From CAADGY01 sp900696665 (lineage in GTDB: Bacteria > Acidobacteriota > Terriglobia > Bryobacterales > Bryobacteraceae): a stretch of DNA of 64,000 bases. The stretch spans positions 1-64,000 of the forward strand of contig JAPSFM010000005.1 in NCBI GenBank assembly GCA_035063885.1. The letters are read 5' to 3'. How positions within the stretch are numbered: the first letter of the stretch is position 1; the number at the start of each line of letters is the position of its first letter. Below are positions 18,025 through 26,760 of this stretch, piece by piece. Below the pieces are notes generated by a model. The model saw only the letters and a program-made list of their open reading frames with translations. It had not been told where the DNA came from and did no database searches. Made by a program: the position numbers and the translations under genes.

Positions 18025-19242
18025 TCAGCCTTTTCGAGCGGGCTCTGCCTGCACTTTGGCGCCCTGGGTCAACATACCCAGCCGCGAGATCGCTACTTTG
18101 TCTCCGGCCTGAATCGTGCCGGCTGGTATTTCCACCCAGTCACCAAAATCGATGCCGGGGGAGATCTTATGCTCGGTCACAGTTCCATCGCGAATGACGA
18201 AGACCTTAGAGAGGCCGGCTACGTTGTGGATGGCCTGCTTCGGCACCGTAACAATCGACTCGTTGCGATCCGTGACCAGGCGCACTTGAACGAACATACC
18301 GGGCTTGAGCCGGCTGTCCGCTCCAGCCATCCGCGCCTCCGCCGTAAGTGAACGGGACTTTGGATTGAGCGCCGGGTTCATTTCGCGCACGACGGCCTGG
18401 AACTCCGCGCCAGGCACGGCATCAGTCGTAAACTTCAGCGTGGTACCCGGCCGGACCGAACCCGCGGCCGATTCAGGCACGTCCACTCGCAGCCGCAGCG
18501 GGTTCGTCCTGACGATGGTCAGGATGGGCGTGTTTTCTTTGATATATTGCCCGGGAGCCACCAATCGCTCGCTCACGGTTCCGCCGAACGGCGCCCGCAC
18601 AGTTGCATCGCTTAGCCTCTTTTCAGCGAGTCTCACTTCCGCCCGGAGGGCCTGCACGTTCGCAAGCTGCGTCTGCAATTCGTCCCTTGACGCCTGTAAA
18701 GCCGCTTCGCGGGCACTGAACGATTTTTCCAGTTCGGTAAAGCGCTCCTGCGAGATATCACCGGTTTTTACCAGCCGCTTAGCGTTCTCATAGCGGAATC
18801 GCGCCTCTTCGAACTGAGCCCGTGCCTGCCGTATTGCGGGGGTGTCCTCCGGAATGACGCCAGCTTGGTGCGGGTCCAAACCAATGCGGGCGAGCGCCTG
18901 CGCGAGAGCGGCTCGGGAACGCTCGAGACCGATGGTGAGCTCCTGTTTATCCAGTTCGGCAACCACTTGGCCTTGCCGGACGTCCTGGCCGAAGTCGAAA
19001 TACAACTTCGACACGCGCCCCGGCACTTCGGCGCTCACCGTCACCGTTTCGTCCGGATGGAGGGATCCGGTCACGAAGATGGACCGTTCCACTTCCCGCG
19101 GGCGCGCCTCCGCCACCTGTACTGTCAAGGCCTCCGGCGCTGTCACGGCGGCATCGGCGCGAACTTCGGACTTGCCGTCAGTGCATCCCGCTGCCAGCAG
19201 CGCAACCGCAAAAATAACTGCAGGGAACCAATAGCGAATCAT
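18025..19242 (-). CDS. RND efflux periplasmic adaptor lipoprotein
   Basis: A 405-aa membrane fusion protein. The N-terminal hydrophobic segment ends in LLAAGC, a lipobox that would anchor it to the inner membrane by lipid at residue 20. The order then runs: barrel-sandwich/lipoyl half (VSAEVPGRVSKLYFDFGQ), a long helical hairpin (about residues 110-215), the second lipoyl half (VRAPFGGTVSERL), a beta-barrel, and a membrane-proximal domain. It bridges the RND permease and TolC. It starts 13 bases after the TetR stop. Confidence 0.95.
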   Translation of the reverse strand: MIRYWFPAVIFAVALLAAGCTDGKSEVRADAAVTAPEALTVQVAEARPREVERSIFVTGSLHPDETVTVSAEVPGRVSKLYFDFGQDVRQGQVVAELDKQELTIGLERSRAALAQALARIGLDPHQAGVIPEDTPAIRQARAQFEEARFRYENAKRLVKTGDISQERFTELEKSFSAREAALQASRDELQTQLANVQALRAEVRLAEKRLSDATVRAPFGGTVSERLVAPGQYIKENTPILTIVRTNPLRLRVDVPESAAGSVRPGTTLKFTTDAVPGAEFQAVVREMNPALNPKSRSLTAEARMAGADSRLKPGMFVQVRLVTDRNESIVTVPKQAIHNVAGLSKVFVIRDGTVTEHKISPGIDFGDWVEIPAGTIQAGDKVAISRLGMLTQGAKVQAEPARKG

Positions 19243-19255
19243 AGAGCCAACCTTA

Positions 19256-19882
19256 TTAATCGCGTGTTTTCTTTCGGATTCCGCTCAGAAATATTTCAAC
19301 CATTTGATGGATCACTTGCGATGGCGCATGATCTCTCAGTAAGTCACAGGGAAATATGACCTGCCCCATTGCGTAATGTCCGATCATGCCGGCAAAAGCC
19401 CGCGCGGCCACCAGCGGGTCCATCTCGCGGAATGCCCGTTGCGCGATGCGCCGCTCGATATAGCTGGCGACAAACTGGAAATACACGATAGCCTGGCGCT
19501 CGTAACAGAGCCTGGAAAGCTCGTGTCCTTCGAGGGAGCTGAAAAGTATCAGCCGGATGTAGGCCGGATCGTCGGTATACCACGCGAGGATCTGCTCGGC
19601 AAGTTCTCGAAAAAAGCCCTCATCGTCTTGCGTCTCCATGAAGGGAGTCAGCACGGAAAGGAACTTCTGCTGGCCCTCTTTGGACTTGGAGTCGATAATG
19701 GCGGAATAGAGATCGCTCTTTGTCGCAAAATGCTGATATAAAACAGGCTCACTTACGCCTACCGCGTTTGCGATTTCCCGCGTAGTAGTGCCTCGAAATC
19801 CGTGCCGGGAAAACAAACGCACCGATTCCTTGACAATCGCGGCACGGCGGTCCTGGCTGCTCATCTTGGTTCTTACGGACAA
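19256..19882 (-). CDS. TetR/AcrR family repressor of the RND operon
   Basis: A 208-aa regulator. The N-terminal helix-turn-helix (GFRGTTTREIANAVGVSEPVLYQHF, given as span about 30-54) is clear TetR, and the C-terminal half is the variable ligand pocket and dimer interface. The TTG at 19882 is preferred over ATG 19864 because AGGAG stands five bases upstream. It is first in a tetR-adaptor-permease-tolC operon. Three 14-bp operator-like sites overlap the promoter upstream, which suggests autoregulation of the whole pump and release by a toxic ligand. Confidence 0.93.
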   Translation of the reverse strand: MSVRTKMSSQDRRAAIVKESVRLFSRHGFRGTTTREIANAVGVSEPVLYQHFATKSDLYSAIIDSKSKEGQQKFLSVLTPFMETQDDEGFFRELAEQILAWYTDDPAYIRLILFSSLEGHELSRLCYERQAIVYFQFVASYIERRIAQRAFREMDPLVAARAFAGMIGHYAMGQVIFPCDLLRDHAPSQVIHQMVEIFLSGIRKKTRD

Positions 19883-19911
19883 ATGGACTCCTGCAACCCA
19901 GAAGAAAGCGC

Positions 19912-19955
19912 TTAGCAGACACTAAGCTAGCGGATACTAACTTAGCAAACGCTAG
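19912..19955 (-). promoter_or_regulatory. Three tandem TetR operator-like repeats
   Basis: Three imperfect 14-bp dyads begin at 19912, 19927 and 19942, an exact 15-bp period. On the plus strand they read TTAGCAGACACTAA, CTAGCGGATACTAA and TTAGCAAACGCTAG. The shared form is YTAGC-N4-RCTAR, an inverted repeat of TTAG. They cover the -10 box, part of the spacer and the likely transcription start of the tetR operon, a position suited to repression. Confidence 0.65.
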
Positions 19956-19968
19956 AAGACGGTGTCAA
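19939..19968 (-). promoter_or_regulatory. Promoter of the tetR-RND operon
   Basis: On the minus strand a perfect TTGACA -35 box (19968-19963) is followed after 18 bases by TAAGTT (19944-19939) as a weak -10. The predicted start of transcription is near 19932, about 50 bases before the TTG start. Repeats 2 and 3 overlap the -10. Confidence 0.5.
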
Positions 19969-19980
19969 TGTTGCTCGCAC

Positions 19981-20916
19981 TCATCGAGAACGTTCCAGCG
20001 CCGCCCGATCCCATCCTGCCAGATCCGCCGCAGCTTCGTAAGAGCTTTGCAGGAATTCGAGCAAAGCACTATCGGGATCGGCAGCGGTTCTCACGGCTTC
20101 GTAAGGCAGGAGAAACTCCCGCATCTGTTCGTGATAGTAGGCTTCTTTGGGCTTTACCGCCCGGTCCTTGAACCCGGGCGGCTCCGGGTAGGCGTAGGAA
20201 TAAAAGACAGGTTCATCGAGGGCGCCCCCTCCGGGCCAAAAGCCGGCACTGCTGACTTCATGCGAATACGCCTCACGCATCACGAAGTCGCCAACGTTTG
20301 GAATGCCGCCGGGGTGCTCGGGAGCGGTGCGGCCGGAAAAGCGTGTCATCGCAAGGTCGAACGCACCCCAGAAAAAATGAACCGGGCTGACTTTGCCGAG
20401 GAAGCGCGCCCGGAACTGTTTGAATACGCGGTCCGACTGCAAAAGGACACGCCAGAACCGGTTTGCGTATTCGGCATCATAGGCGGCGTGATCGGAATCG
20501 CGGTCCAGCCGTACCGGGTGCTCCATTTCCACAGCTACAGGCCAAACAGAGACGGCAACGCCGAGCTCTTGCAAGGTATCCATGGATGCGCGGTAAAAGC
20601 CGGCCACGGTCATGGGCCGCAACGGAATGGAGCGGGCAAGTCCCCAACTGGTGGAAAAACGCAAGTCGTGGCTTATAAAATCGAACTCGATCTCAAAAGC
20701 ACCGGTGCGGTAAGGGATGGAGGATGTCCTCAAGCCGCGGACGCTGACATAAAACGGGATATGCCACCAGTGATTGACCGGCGCACTGAGCGCCATTCGG
20801 ACTTTCCCAATCACCTGCGTCCACATTTGAAGTGTGGTGCAGGTATCCCGCCAGGGCTGAAGCGGCAAGGCGGGCCAAGCCTCCTGTTGCGTTCCGAACA
20901 TCAACTCCGATTGCAT
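19981..20916 (-). CDS. DUF5996 family protein
   Basis: A 311-aa soluble protein matching the DUF5996 pattern by eye: WPALPLQPWRDTCTTLQMW near the N-terminus, VNHWWHIPFYVS, HFFWGAFDLAMTRFSGR, and the C-terminal FLLPYEAVRTAADPDSALLEFLQSSYEAA. Conserved histidine, tryptophan and aspartate residues suggest an enzyme, but no reaction is known for the family. It is followed after 29 bases by fabI on the same strand upstream; no functional link is evident. Confidence 0.8.
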   Translation of the reverse strand: MQSELMFGTQQEAWPALPLQPWRDTCTTLQMWTQVIGKVRMALSAPVNHWWHIPFYVSVRGLRTSSIPYRTGAFEIEFDFISHDLRFSTSWGLARSIPLRPMTVAGFYRASMDTLQELGVAVSVWPVAVEMEHPVRLDRDSDHAAYDAEYANRFWRVLLQSDRVFKQFRARFLGKVSPVHFFWGAFDLAMTRFSGRTAPEHPGGIPNVGDFVMREAYSHEVSSAGFWPGGGALDEPVFYSYAYPEPPGFKDRAVKPKEAYYHEQMREFLLPYEAVRTAADPDSALLEFLQSSYEAAADLAGWDRAALERSR

Positions 20917-20945
20917 GCTCCCTCCCCCCGAAGCGGGCGGATGGT

Positions 20946-21728
20946 TCAGCCCGCGGTCAGACCGATCACCTGGAAGCCGGCATCCACGAACAGGATATTG
21001 CCGGTAACGCCACGGCCGAGATCACTCGCCAGAAACACGGCCGTATCGGCCACCTCCGCCGGATCGGTGTTCCGGCGCAATGGCGCCACGCGCTCCACCG
21101 AATCCAATACTTTCGAAAAATCCTTGATGCCGCGCGCGGAGGCAGTCTTCACCGGACCGGCCGAGATCGCATTCACGCGTATGTTGGTGGGACCCAGGTC
21201 ATTTGCCAGATACCGGACGGCCGCTTCCAGCGCCGCCTTGGCAACACCCATTACGTTGTAATTCTGCACGACTCTGGTTGCGCCCAGATAGGTCAGGGTC
21301 ATGATGGAACCACCGGCCGCCATCAGCGGCGCCGTGGCTCTAGCCACCGCCACCAGCGAATAGGCACTGACCTCTTGCGCCAGCAGGAAGCCGGAGCGGG
21401 ACGTTTCCACAAACGGACGCGTCAAATCGTCACGATTGGCGAACGCGATGCTGTGCACGACGGCGTCGATGGCGCCATGCCCGTTCTTCCGGAGGGATTC
21501 CGTCAGAGAGACAATCTCTTCGTCCTTGGTTACGTCGCAGGGAAACACGCTCGCGGCCGGCAACTCGTTTGCGAGTTCTTCCACTGTGAGCCGCTGCCGC
21601 TCACTCTGATAGGTGAGGAGGACCTTGGCGCCCTCGCGTGAGAATGCCTGCGCGATGGCATAAGCCAGACTCCACCTGTTAGCGACACCGAGAACGAGCG
21701 CGGTTTTCCCTTCCAGCAATTTTGACAT
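20946..21728 (-). CDS. fabI: Enoyl-[acyl-carrier-protein] reductase (NADH)
   Basis: A 260-aa short-chain dehydrogenase of the FabI branch. The nucleotide-binding start is ALVLGVANRWSLAYAIA, and the catalytic pair Tyr-x6-Lys is seen in YNVMGVAK (about 156-163). SAGPVKTASARGI is the substrate-loop signature and the site of triclosan sensitivity in the family. It reduces enoyl-ACP in the last step of each fatty-acid elongation cycle in the cytoplasm. Confidence 0.95.
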   Translation of the reverse strand: MSKLLEGKTALVLGVANRWSLAYAIAQAFSREGAKVLLTYQSERQRLTVEELANELPAASVFPCDVTKDEEIVSLTESLRKNGHGAIDAVVHSIAFANRDDLTRPFVETSRSGFLLAQEVSAYSLVAVARATAPLMAAGGSIMTLTYLGATRVVQNYNVMGVAKAALEAAVRYLANDLGPTNIRVNAISAGPVKTASARGIKDFSKVLDSVERVAPLRRNTDPAEVADTAVFLASDLGRGVTGNILFVDAGFQVIGLTAG

Positions 21729-21775
21729 GAACTCGCTATTCTACCGCGAGCGCCGGCGCGAACTCTTCGCAGCCC

Positions 21776-22720
21776 TTATCGCAGCTTCATTGGGCGGCCG
21801 CCTGCTTCCTTACTGCGCTGCGCCGCGTCCATGAACGCGAAAATTTCCAGCGTCTCCTCGTTCGGCACGGGCGGCTTACCGGTCTGGAAAAACTCGACGA
21901 TGCGTTTGAGCATCGGCGTATAGCTCGACTTCGCCTTCGGAGGGCTCGTCACAACATCCTTTTCGCGGTACACCACCGCGCCATAGCCGCCATACGGCCG
22001 CAAGGCATTTACGATGCCAATGCGCCCGTCCTTCCAGCGGCACGTTACGGAGTCGATACCCTCCCCGGAAACCCTTGTAACTTCCTGGCAGCCCGGACCC
22101 ATCATCGCGAACAGCATCTCGACCGGGTGAATGGCGTACCACGAGAGGTCGAGATAATGGTGTGCTTCGGTTGGTCCTGGACCCCATGTAACCACTGCCT
22201 TCGCGTCAGGGGTCTTCATCGTCTCCACAATCTCGCTCCATCGCAGGCTGGAAGTGCTGAACCAGGGGACTCCGGCCGCCTTCGCAAGCCGCGCGATCTC
22301 GCGGGCATCCTCGAGCGTGGAAGCCAGAGGCTTGTCGATGAACATAGGCTTCTTTGCCGCAATCACCTGTTTGGCCTGCTCCAGGTGCTTTCTCCCATCC
22401 ACGCTTTCAAGCAGGATTGCATCAACCTTGCTGCACAAGGTGGGAATGTCGGGAACAATTTCGATATTCCATTTCGTTCTGAGTTCTTCTGCGTACTTAT
22501 CCACTCTCGTATAGCTGGATTCCACATCCGAGCTGCCGCCTTTGTATGCCGCTACGATACGGGCGCCCGGGATATGTTCCGGATGCGACGGGTTGTTCAG
22601 CACGTTGGAAAAGGCGATGACGTGGGACGTGTCGGTTCCGATGATGCCGAGTTTCAGGTCGGCCGCAAAGGATGGGACGGAGATCAGTGCGAGCGCTAGC
22701 AGGTATTTCATCAACCGCAT
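21776..22720 (-). CDS. Exported Gfo/Idh/MocA family oxidoreductase
   Basis: A 314-aa NAD(P)-dependent oxidoreductase family protein. It has a Sec signal peptide (residues 1-19, MRLMKYLLALALISVPSFA). The Rossmann start LKLGIIGTDTSHV follows, then DAILLESVDGRKHLEQAK and the EKP-like FIDKPLASTLEDA motif. Exported members of this family are common in Acidobacteriota and Planctomycetota, where roles in sugar modification are suspected. Start ATG 22720 or 22711 both give a working signal. It is divergent from recG with only 11 bases between starts, so control elements must overlap coding DNA. Confidence 0.85.
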   Translation of the reverse strand: MRLMKYLLALALISVPSFAADLKLGIIGTDTSHVIAFSNVLNNPSHPEHIPGARIVAAYKGGSSDVESSYTRVDKYAEELRTKWNIEIVPDIPTLCSKVDAILLESVDGRKHLEQAKQVIAAKKPMFIDKPLASTLEDAREIARLAKAAGVPWFSTSSLRWSEIVETMKTPDAKAVVTWGPGPTEAHHYLDLSWYAIHPVEMLFAMMGPGCQEVTRVSGEGIDSVTCRWKDGRIGIVNALRPYGGYGAVVYREKDVVTSPPKAKSSYTPMLKRIVEFFQTGKPPVPNEETLEIFAFMDAAQRSKEAGGRPMKLR

Positions 22721-22731
22721 TGTACACTAGT

Positions 22732-24837
22732 GTGTTCTTGGATCTGGCCACTCCATTGATGTATGTGAAGGGCGTGGGCCCCGCACGGGCAGCGATGCTC
22801 GAAGCCAAGGGGCTGTTGACGGTGGAAGATCTTCTGTATTACCCTCCGTTCCGGTATGAAGACCGGCGTAATGTGAAGCCGGTGTCCGCCCTCGCACCCG
22901 GCGAAATGGCGACCGTAATCGCCGAGGTCCGCTCCGCCCGGCTCGCCGGGTTTCAACGCCGCAACCTGGGAATGTTTCAGGCCACTTTCGCTGATGGCTC
23001 GGGCGCGCGCCTCATCGGGAAATGGTTTCATGGCGGCTACCTGCAATCGGTGATCACGCCAGGGCTCAAGATCGCTCTCTACGGGAAGATCGAAATCGAC
23101 AGCTATACGGGCGACCTTGTAACGTTGCATCCCGAGTTCGAGATTCTTTCCGAAGAAGACGAGGACGCTGAAGCCGCGCTACATCTGGGCCGCATTGTTC
23201 CCATCTACGAAGCGCCGGGAAAGCTCACAACCCGGTTGATGCGCACGATTGTCTACCGGGCGCTGGAGCGGGTTTCGCCGGTGGAGGATCACCTGCCGGC
23301 CGGTATCCGCCAGCATCTGAAGCTGCGGGATTTCTGGCCCGCCATCGTGGAGACGCACTTCCCCCCCGCGGACGCCGATGTCCGGCTGTTGAACGCCTTC
23401 CGGTCTCCAGCACAGTTCCGATTGATTTTCGAGGAGTTCTTCTGGCTGGAGTGCGGCTTGGCGCTGAAGCGCTCGCGGGCGCGGCTGGAGCAGGGTATCA
23501 GCTTCGATCTGAACGACCGCGTGCGCGAAAAGATCAGAGCAATGCTGCCGTTCAAGCCCACGGGAGCGCAAAAACGCGTGCTAAAGGAAATCGCGGAGGA
23601 CATGGCGGCGCCACGGCCGATGAACCGTTTGCTGCAGGGCGATGTCGGCAGCGGCAAAACACTGGTCGCGGCCGAGGCTGCCATTATCGCTATCGAGAAC
23701 GATTACCAGGTGGCGGTGCTTGCTCCAACCGAAATTCTGGCCGGACAGCATCACTTCTATTTCAAGAACCTGTTCACAAAACTGGGCTATATCGTGGCGC
23801 TGTTGACAGGCTCGTCCACTCAACGCGAGAAAACACAGATCAAAAAGCTGGTAGCCGCCGGAATGGTGCATGTTCTCATTGGCACCCACGCGGTGATAGA
23901 AGCCGATGTCGAATTCTACAGGCTGGGCCTGGCGGTCATCGACGAACAGCACCGGTTCGGTGTCGTACAGCGGCTCCGCCTGGTGCAGAAAGGGGTTCAC
24001 CCGGATGTGCTCGTGATGACGGCCACCCCCATTCCGCGCACCTTGGCCCTTACCATCTACGGAGATCTGGATACTTCCGTGATCGACGAACTGCCCCCGG
24101 GACGCAAGCCTGTTGTCACGAAGCATGTCTCGGAGGACCGCATCGAGCAGGTATACAGTTTCGTCAAAAAGCAGGTGGAAGCGGGTAGACAGGCTTACGT
24201 AGTTTACCCCGTCATCGAAGAATCGGAAACGCGGGCAACGAAAGCGGCGCAGAAAATGCACAAGCATCTCTCGGAAACCGTCTTCCCCGGCATCGCCGTT
24301 GGACTGCTGCACGGCCGCTTAAGCTCCGAGGAAAAGGAAGCGGTGATGGATCTCTTCAAGCGAGGCGAAGTAAAGATCCTCGTGACAACCACCGTGATCG
24401 AGGTAGGCGTGGACGTGCCGAACGCAACGGTCATGGTGATTGAGCACGCCGAACGCTTCGGCCTGGCGCAGTTGCACCAATTGCGAGGCCGCGTGGGGCG
24501 GGGCTCGACGCAGAGCTACTGCATTCTGGTGACGGGCAAGCTCAATGAAAGCGGCCGGGAGAGAATTCGGACCATGGTGGATTCCACCGACGGCTTCCAC
24601 ATTGCCGAAATGGATTTGAAGCTGCGGGGGCCGGGGGAGTTCTTCGGCACGAAACAGTCGGGCCTGCCGGTGCTCCGGTTTGGCAATATTCTCCGGGACC
24701 AGGAGGTGCTGGAGGTGGCGCAGCGGGAGGCGGCCTCTTTTGTCGAGCACCCGCCCTCCGCGGAAGAACTCAAGCGTGCCGTGCAGTATATCCGCGACCA
24801 CTGGCAGCGGCGCTATGGCCTGGTGCAGGTTGGTTAA
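22732..24837 (+). CDS. recG: ATP-dependent DNA helicase RecG
   Basis: A 701-aa helicase that remodels stalled replication forks and Holliday junctions. The N-terminal helix-hairpin-helix-like start (YVKGVGPARAAMLEAKGL) and wedge OB-fold come first. Helicase motifs follow: LQGDVGSGKT (Walker A), DEQHRFG (Walker B), TATPIPRTL, TTTVIEVGVDVP and QLRGRVGRG. The frame is open from 22672, but that overlaps the divergent gene. GTG 22732 gives an N-terminus like other RecG proteins; TTG 22738 or ATG 22759 are possible. No clear ribosome site is seen. The stop abuts the rsmD ATG. Confidence 0.95.
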   Translation: MFLDLATPLMYVKGVGPARAAMLEAKGLLTVEDLLYYPPFRYEDRRNVKPVSALAPGEMATVIAEVRSARLAGFQRRNLGMFQATFADGSGARLIGKWFHGGYLQSVITPGLKIALYGKIEIDSYTGDLVTLHPEFEILSEEDEDAEAALHLGRIVPIYEAPGKLTTRLMRTIVYRALERVSPVEDHLPAGIRQHLKLRDFWPAIVETHFPPADADVRLLNAFRSPAQFRLIFEEFFWLECGLALKRSRARLEQGISFDLNDRVREKIRAMLPFKPTGAQKRVLKEIAEDMAAPRPMNRLLQGDVGSGKTLVAAEAAIIAIENDYQVAVLAPTEILAGQHHFYFKNLFTKLGYIVALLTGSSTQREKTQIKKLVAAGMVHVLIGTHAVIEADVEFYRLGLAVIDEQHRFGVVQRLRLVQKGVHPDVLVMTATPIPRTLALTIYGDLDTSVIDELPPGRKPVVTKHVSEDRIEQVYSFVKKQVEAGRQAYVVYPVIEESETRATKAAQKMHKHLSETVFPGIAVGLLHGRLSSEEKEAVMDLFKRGEVKILVTTTVIEVGVDVPNATVMVIEHAERFGLAQLHQLRGRVGRGSTQSYCILVTGKLNESGRERIRTMVDSTDGFHIAEMDLKLRGPGEFFGTKQSGLPVLRFGNILRDQEVLEVAQREAASFVEHPPSAEELKRAVQYIRDHWQRRYGLVQVG

Positions 24838-25371
24838 ATGCGGGTCATTGGAGGCGAATTCCGGAGCCGCCGCATCAAAAGCCTTGCCGGTATGGGCGTG
24901 CGCCCAACGCCGGACCGGCTGCGGGAAACGCTGTTCGATGTGCTGGCGCCTCGAATCGAGGGCATCGTGTTCGTGGACGCCTACGCAGGCACCGGCTCGG
25001 TCGGTATCGAAGCGCTAAGCCGTGGAGCGAAGCACGTTTTTTTCATCGAGCGGTCCCGGCCGGCGGCGGAAATCATTCGTGCGAATCTTGCATCGCTCGG
25101 CATCGAGCGCCGGGCGCGGGTTATCGAAGGCAAAGTAGCGTCACGCCTCAAGTCTGTGCGAGGCGATATCGTCTTTGCAGACCCGCCCTATCATCTGGAG
25201 ACAGAGTACGCCACGTTGTTGTCGATTCTGGGAGACGCGCCACCATCCCTCGCCATCTTTCAACATGCCTCCCGGTTACAGTTGAAAGATGAATATCCCG
25301 GATTGCGGCGGCAACGTGTCATTCACCAGGGCGACAACAGCCTCTCCTTTTATGAACCGGCCTCCGGGTGA
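24838..25371 (+). CDS. rsmD: 16S rRNA (guanine(966)-N(2))-methyltransferase RsmD
   Basis: A 177-aa SAM-dependent methyltransferase. The family start MRVIGGEFRSRRI and RPTPDRLRETLFDVL are present, then the SAM site FVDAYAGTGSVGIEALSRG, and the catalytic DPPY (about 119-122). It modifies G966 of 16S rRNA during 30S assembly. It begins immediately after the recG stop (TAAATG), so recG and rsmD are co-transcribed. Confidence 0.94.
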   Translation: MRVIGGEFRSRRIKSLAGMGVRPTPDRLRETLFDVLAPRIEGIVFVDAYAGTGSVGIEALSRGAKHVFFIERSRPAAEIIRANLASLGIERRARVIEGKVASRLKSVRGDIVFADPPYHLETEYATLLSILGDAPPSLAIFQHASRLQLKDEYPGLRRQRVIHQGDNSLSFYEPASG

Positions 25372-25412
25372 AGTGAACAGAGCGCCTTTGGCGCGTGAAG
25401 TATGATCGAGAG

Positions 25413-26705
25413 ATGAGCACTTCTCCCGCCCTTCCGGCGGACACTGGAACCCACGAACCGCAGAACACCGGCGCACAGCGGATCATTGACCTCGAAGCGC
25501 GATATTTGCTTCAGAACTACACACGCGCGCCCATCGTCATTCACAAAGGCAAGGGCTGCTACGTGTACGATACGGCGGGAGCCCGGTATCTGGATCTTGT
25601 TTCCGGCATTGGAGTGATGGCGCTGGGCCATGCGCACCCGCGCATTCTGCGTGTCATCAAAGAGCAAAGCGCGCTGCTCATTCACTGCTCGAATCTCTAC
25701 TACAACGAGCACCAGGGACCGTTGGCCGAGCGATTGGCGAAGATCAGCGGACTGGAACGAAGTTTCTTCTGCAACTCCGGAACGGAGGCGATGGAAGGTG
25801 CGTTGAAGATGGTCCGGGCGCACGGGCGCAGGCTCAGCCCGGAAAAGTATGAAATTCTCTCGCTCGATAATTCCTTCCATGGCCGCACGCTCGGCGCGCT
25901 CTCGGCAACAGGGCAGCCCAAGTATCGAACCGATTTTGAACCGCTGCTTCCCGGCGTGCGATTCATTCCACCGAATGACCTGGCCACGCTCGAAGCCGCG
26001 GTCAGCGAGAAGACAGCCGGTATTCTGATCGAAGGAATACAGGGCGAAGGTGGCATCTACAGGCTCTCCGCCGAATATTTGCGCAAGGCTCGCGAGTTGG
26101 CGGACCGCCACAACACGCTCCTGGTTCTCGATGAAATCCAGTGTGGGGTCGGCCGCACCGGTTCCTATTTCTCTTTCCAGACGGCGGAGGCGGGAATTCA
26201 GCCGGACGTATTGACTGCTGCCAAGCCGCTTGCGTGCGGTCTGCCTTTGGGCGTGATTGTCACCAATGAGAAAGCGGCGTCCGCCATAGGCCCAGGAATG
26301 CACGGCTCGACTTTCGGCGGTGGAGCGCTGGCATGCCGCGTCGCATTGGAATTCCTGGATATTCTGGAGGAACTGCTGCCCTCGATCGTAGAAGTGGGTG
26401 GTTATTTCCGCGACAGACTCGAAACGCTCGCAAGAAAGCACTCCTTCATCAAGGAAGTCCGCGGCTATGGGCTGATGATCGGCGTCGAACTCGATATTCC
26501 CGGCAAGAACATGGTTCAACAGGCGATGGCGCAGGGTATGCTCATCAACTGTACGCACGACGTGGTGCTACGTTTTCTGCCGCCCTACATCATCACGAAG
26601 AAAGAGATCGACAAGGCGGTGAAGATCCTGGAACGGATTTTTAAAAGTGCGAAATCCGCTTCACCCCCTGACGGCCGTGGCTCAGAAGCAGAGCCGCCAG
26701 CCTGA
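25413..26705 (+). CDS. Acetylornithine/aspartate aminotransferase family protein
   Basis: A 430-aa class III PLP aminotransferase. Signature elements are the substrate-loop FCNSGTEAMEGALKMVR, the phosphate-binding NSFHGRTLGALSATGQ, the aspartate in LVLDEIQCGVGRTG, and the Schiff-base lysine in AAKPLACGLPLG. The acetylornithine aminotransferase (ArgD) branch fits best by eye, but ornithine, 4-aminobutyrate and lysine-pathway members look similar, so I leave the gene symbol blank. GTG 25395 is possible, but ATG 25413 is the more usual start. A hairpin overlaps the stop. Confidence 0.9.
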   Translation: MSTSPALPADTGTHEPQNTGAQRIIDLEARYLLQNYTRAPIVIHKGKGCYVYDTAGARYLDLVSGIGVMALGHAHPRILRVIKEQSALLIHCSNLYYNEHQGPLAERLAKISGLERSFFCNSGTEAMEGALKMVRAHGRRLSPEKYEILSLDNSFHGRTLGALSATGQPKYRTDFEPLLPGVRFIPPNDLATLEAAVSEKTAGILIEGIQGEGGIYRLSAEYLRKARELADRHNTLLVLDEIQCGVGRTGSYFSFQTAEAGIQPDVLTAAKPLACGLPLGVIVTNEKAASAIGPGMHGSTFGGGALACRVALEFLDILEELLPSIVEVGGYFRDRLETLARKHSFIKEVRGYGLMIGVELDIPGKNMVQQAMAQGMLINCTHDVVLRFLPPYIITKKEIDKAVKILERIFKSAKSASPPDGRGSEAEPPA

Positions 26706-26715
26706 ACGGGCGGCT
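26692..26715 (+). terminator. Possible terminator hairpin after the aminotransferase gene
   Basis: AGCCGCC (26692-26698) pairs perfectly with GGCGGCT (26709-26715) around a 10-base loop containing the stop codon. No U-run follows, so this is a weak candidate in a convergent junction. Confidence 0.25.
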
Positions 26716-26760
26716 GTATGGTCCAAAATCGAGTTTGCGCCGGAAAGTAGTTGGAGTTGG

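Noticed and set aside
20047..21261. 404-aa plus-strand frame over DUF5996 and fabI
   Set aside because: It runs antisense to two well-supported genes, has no domain or ribosome site, and its residues follow from the codon bias of the other strand.
25350..26558. 402-aa minus-strand frame over the aminotransferase gene
   Set aside because: It is antisense to a gene with full PLP motifs and shows no domain.
26692..26715. Strong rho-independent terminator after the aminotransferase gene
   Set aside because: The stem is good but there is no U-run, so only a low-confidence hairpin is listed.
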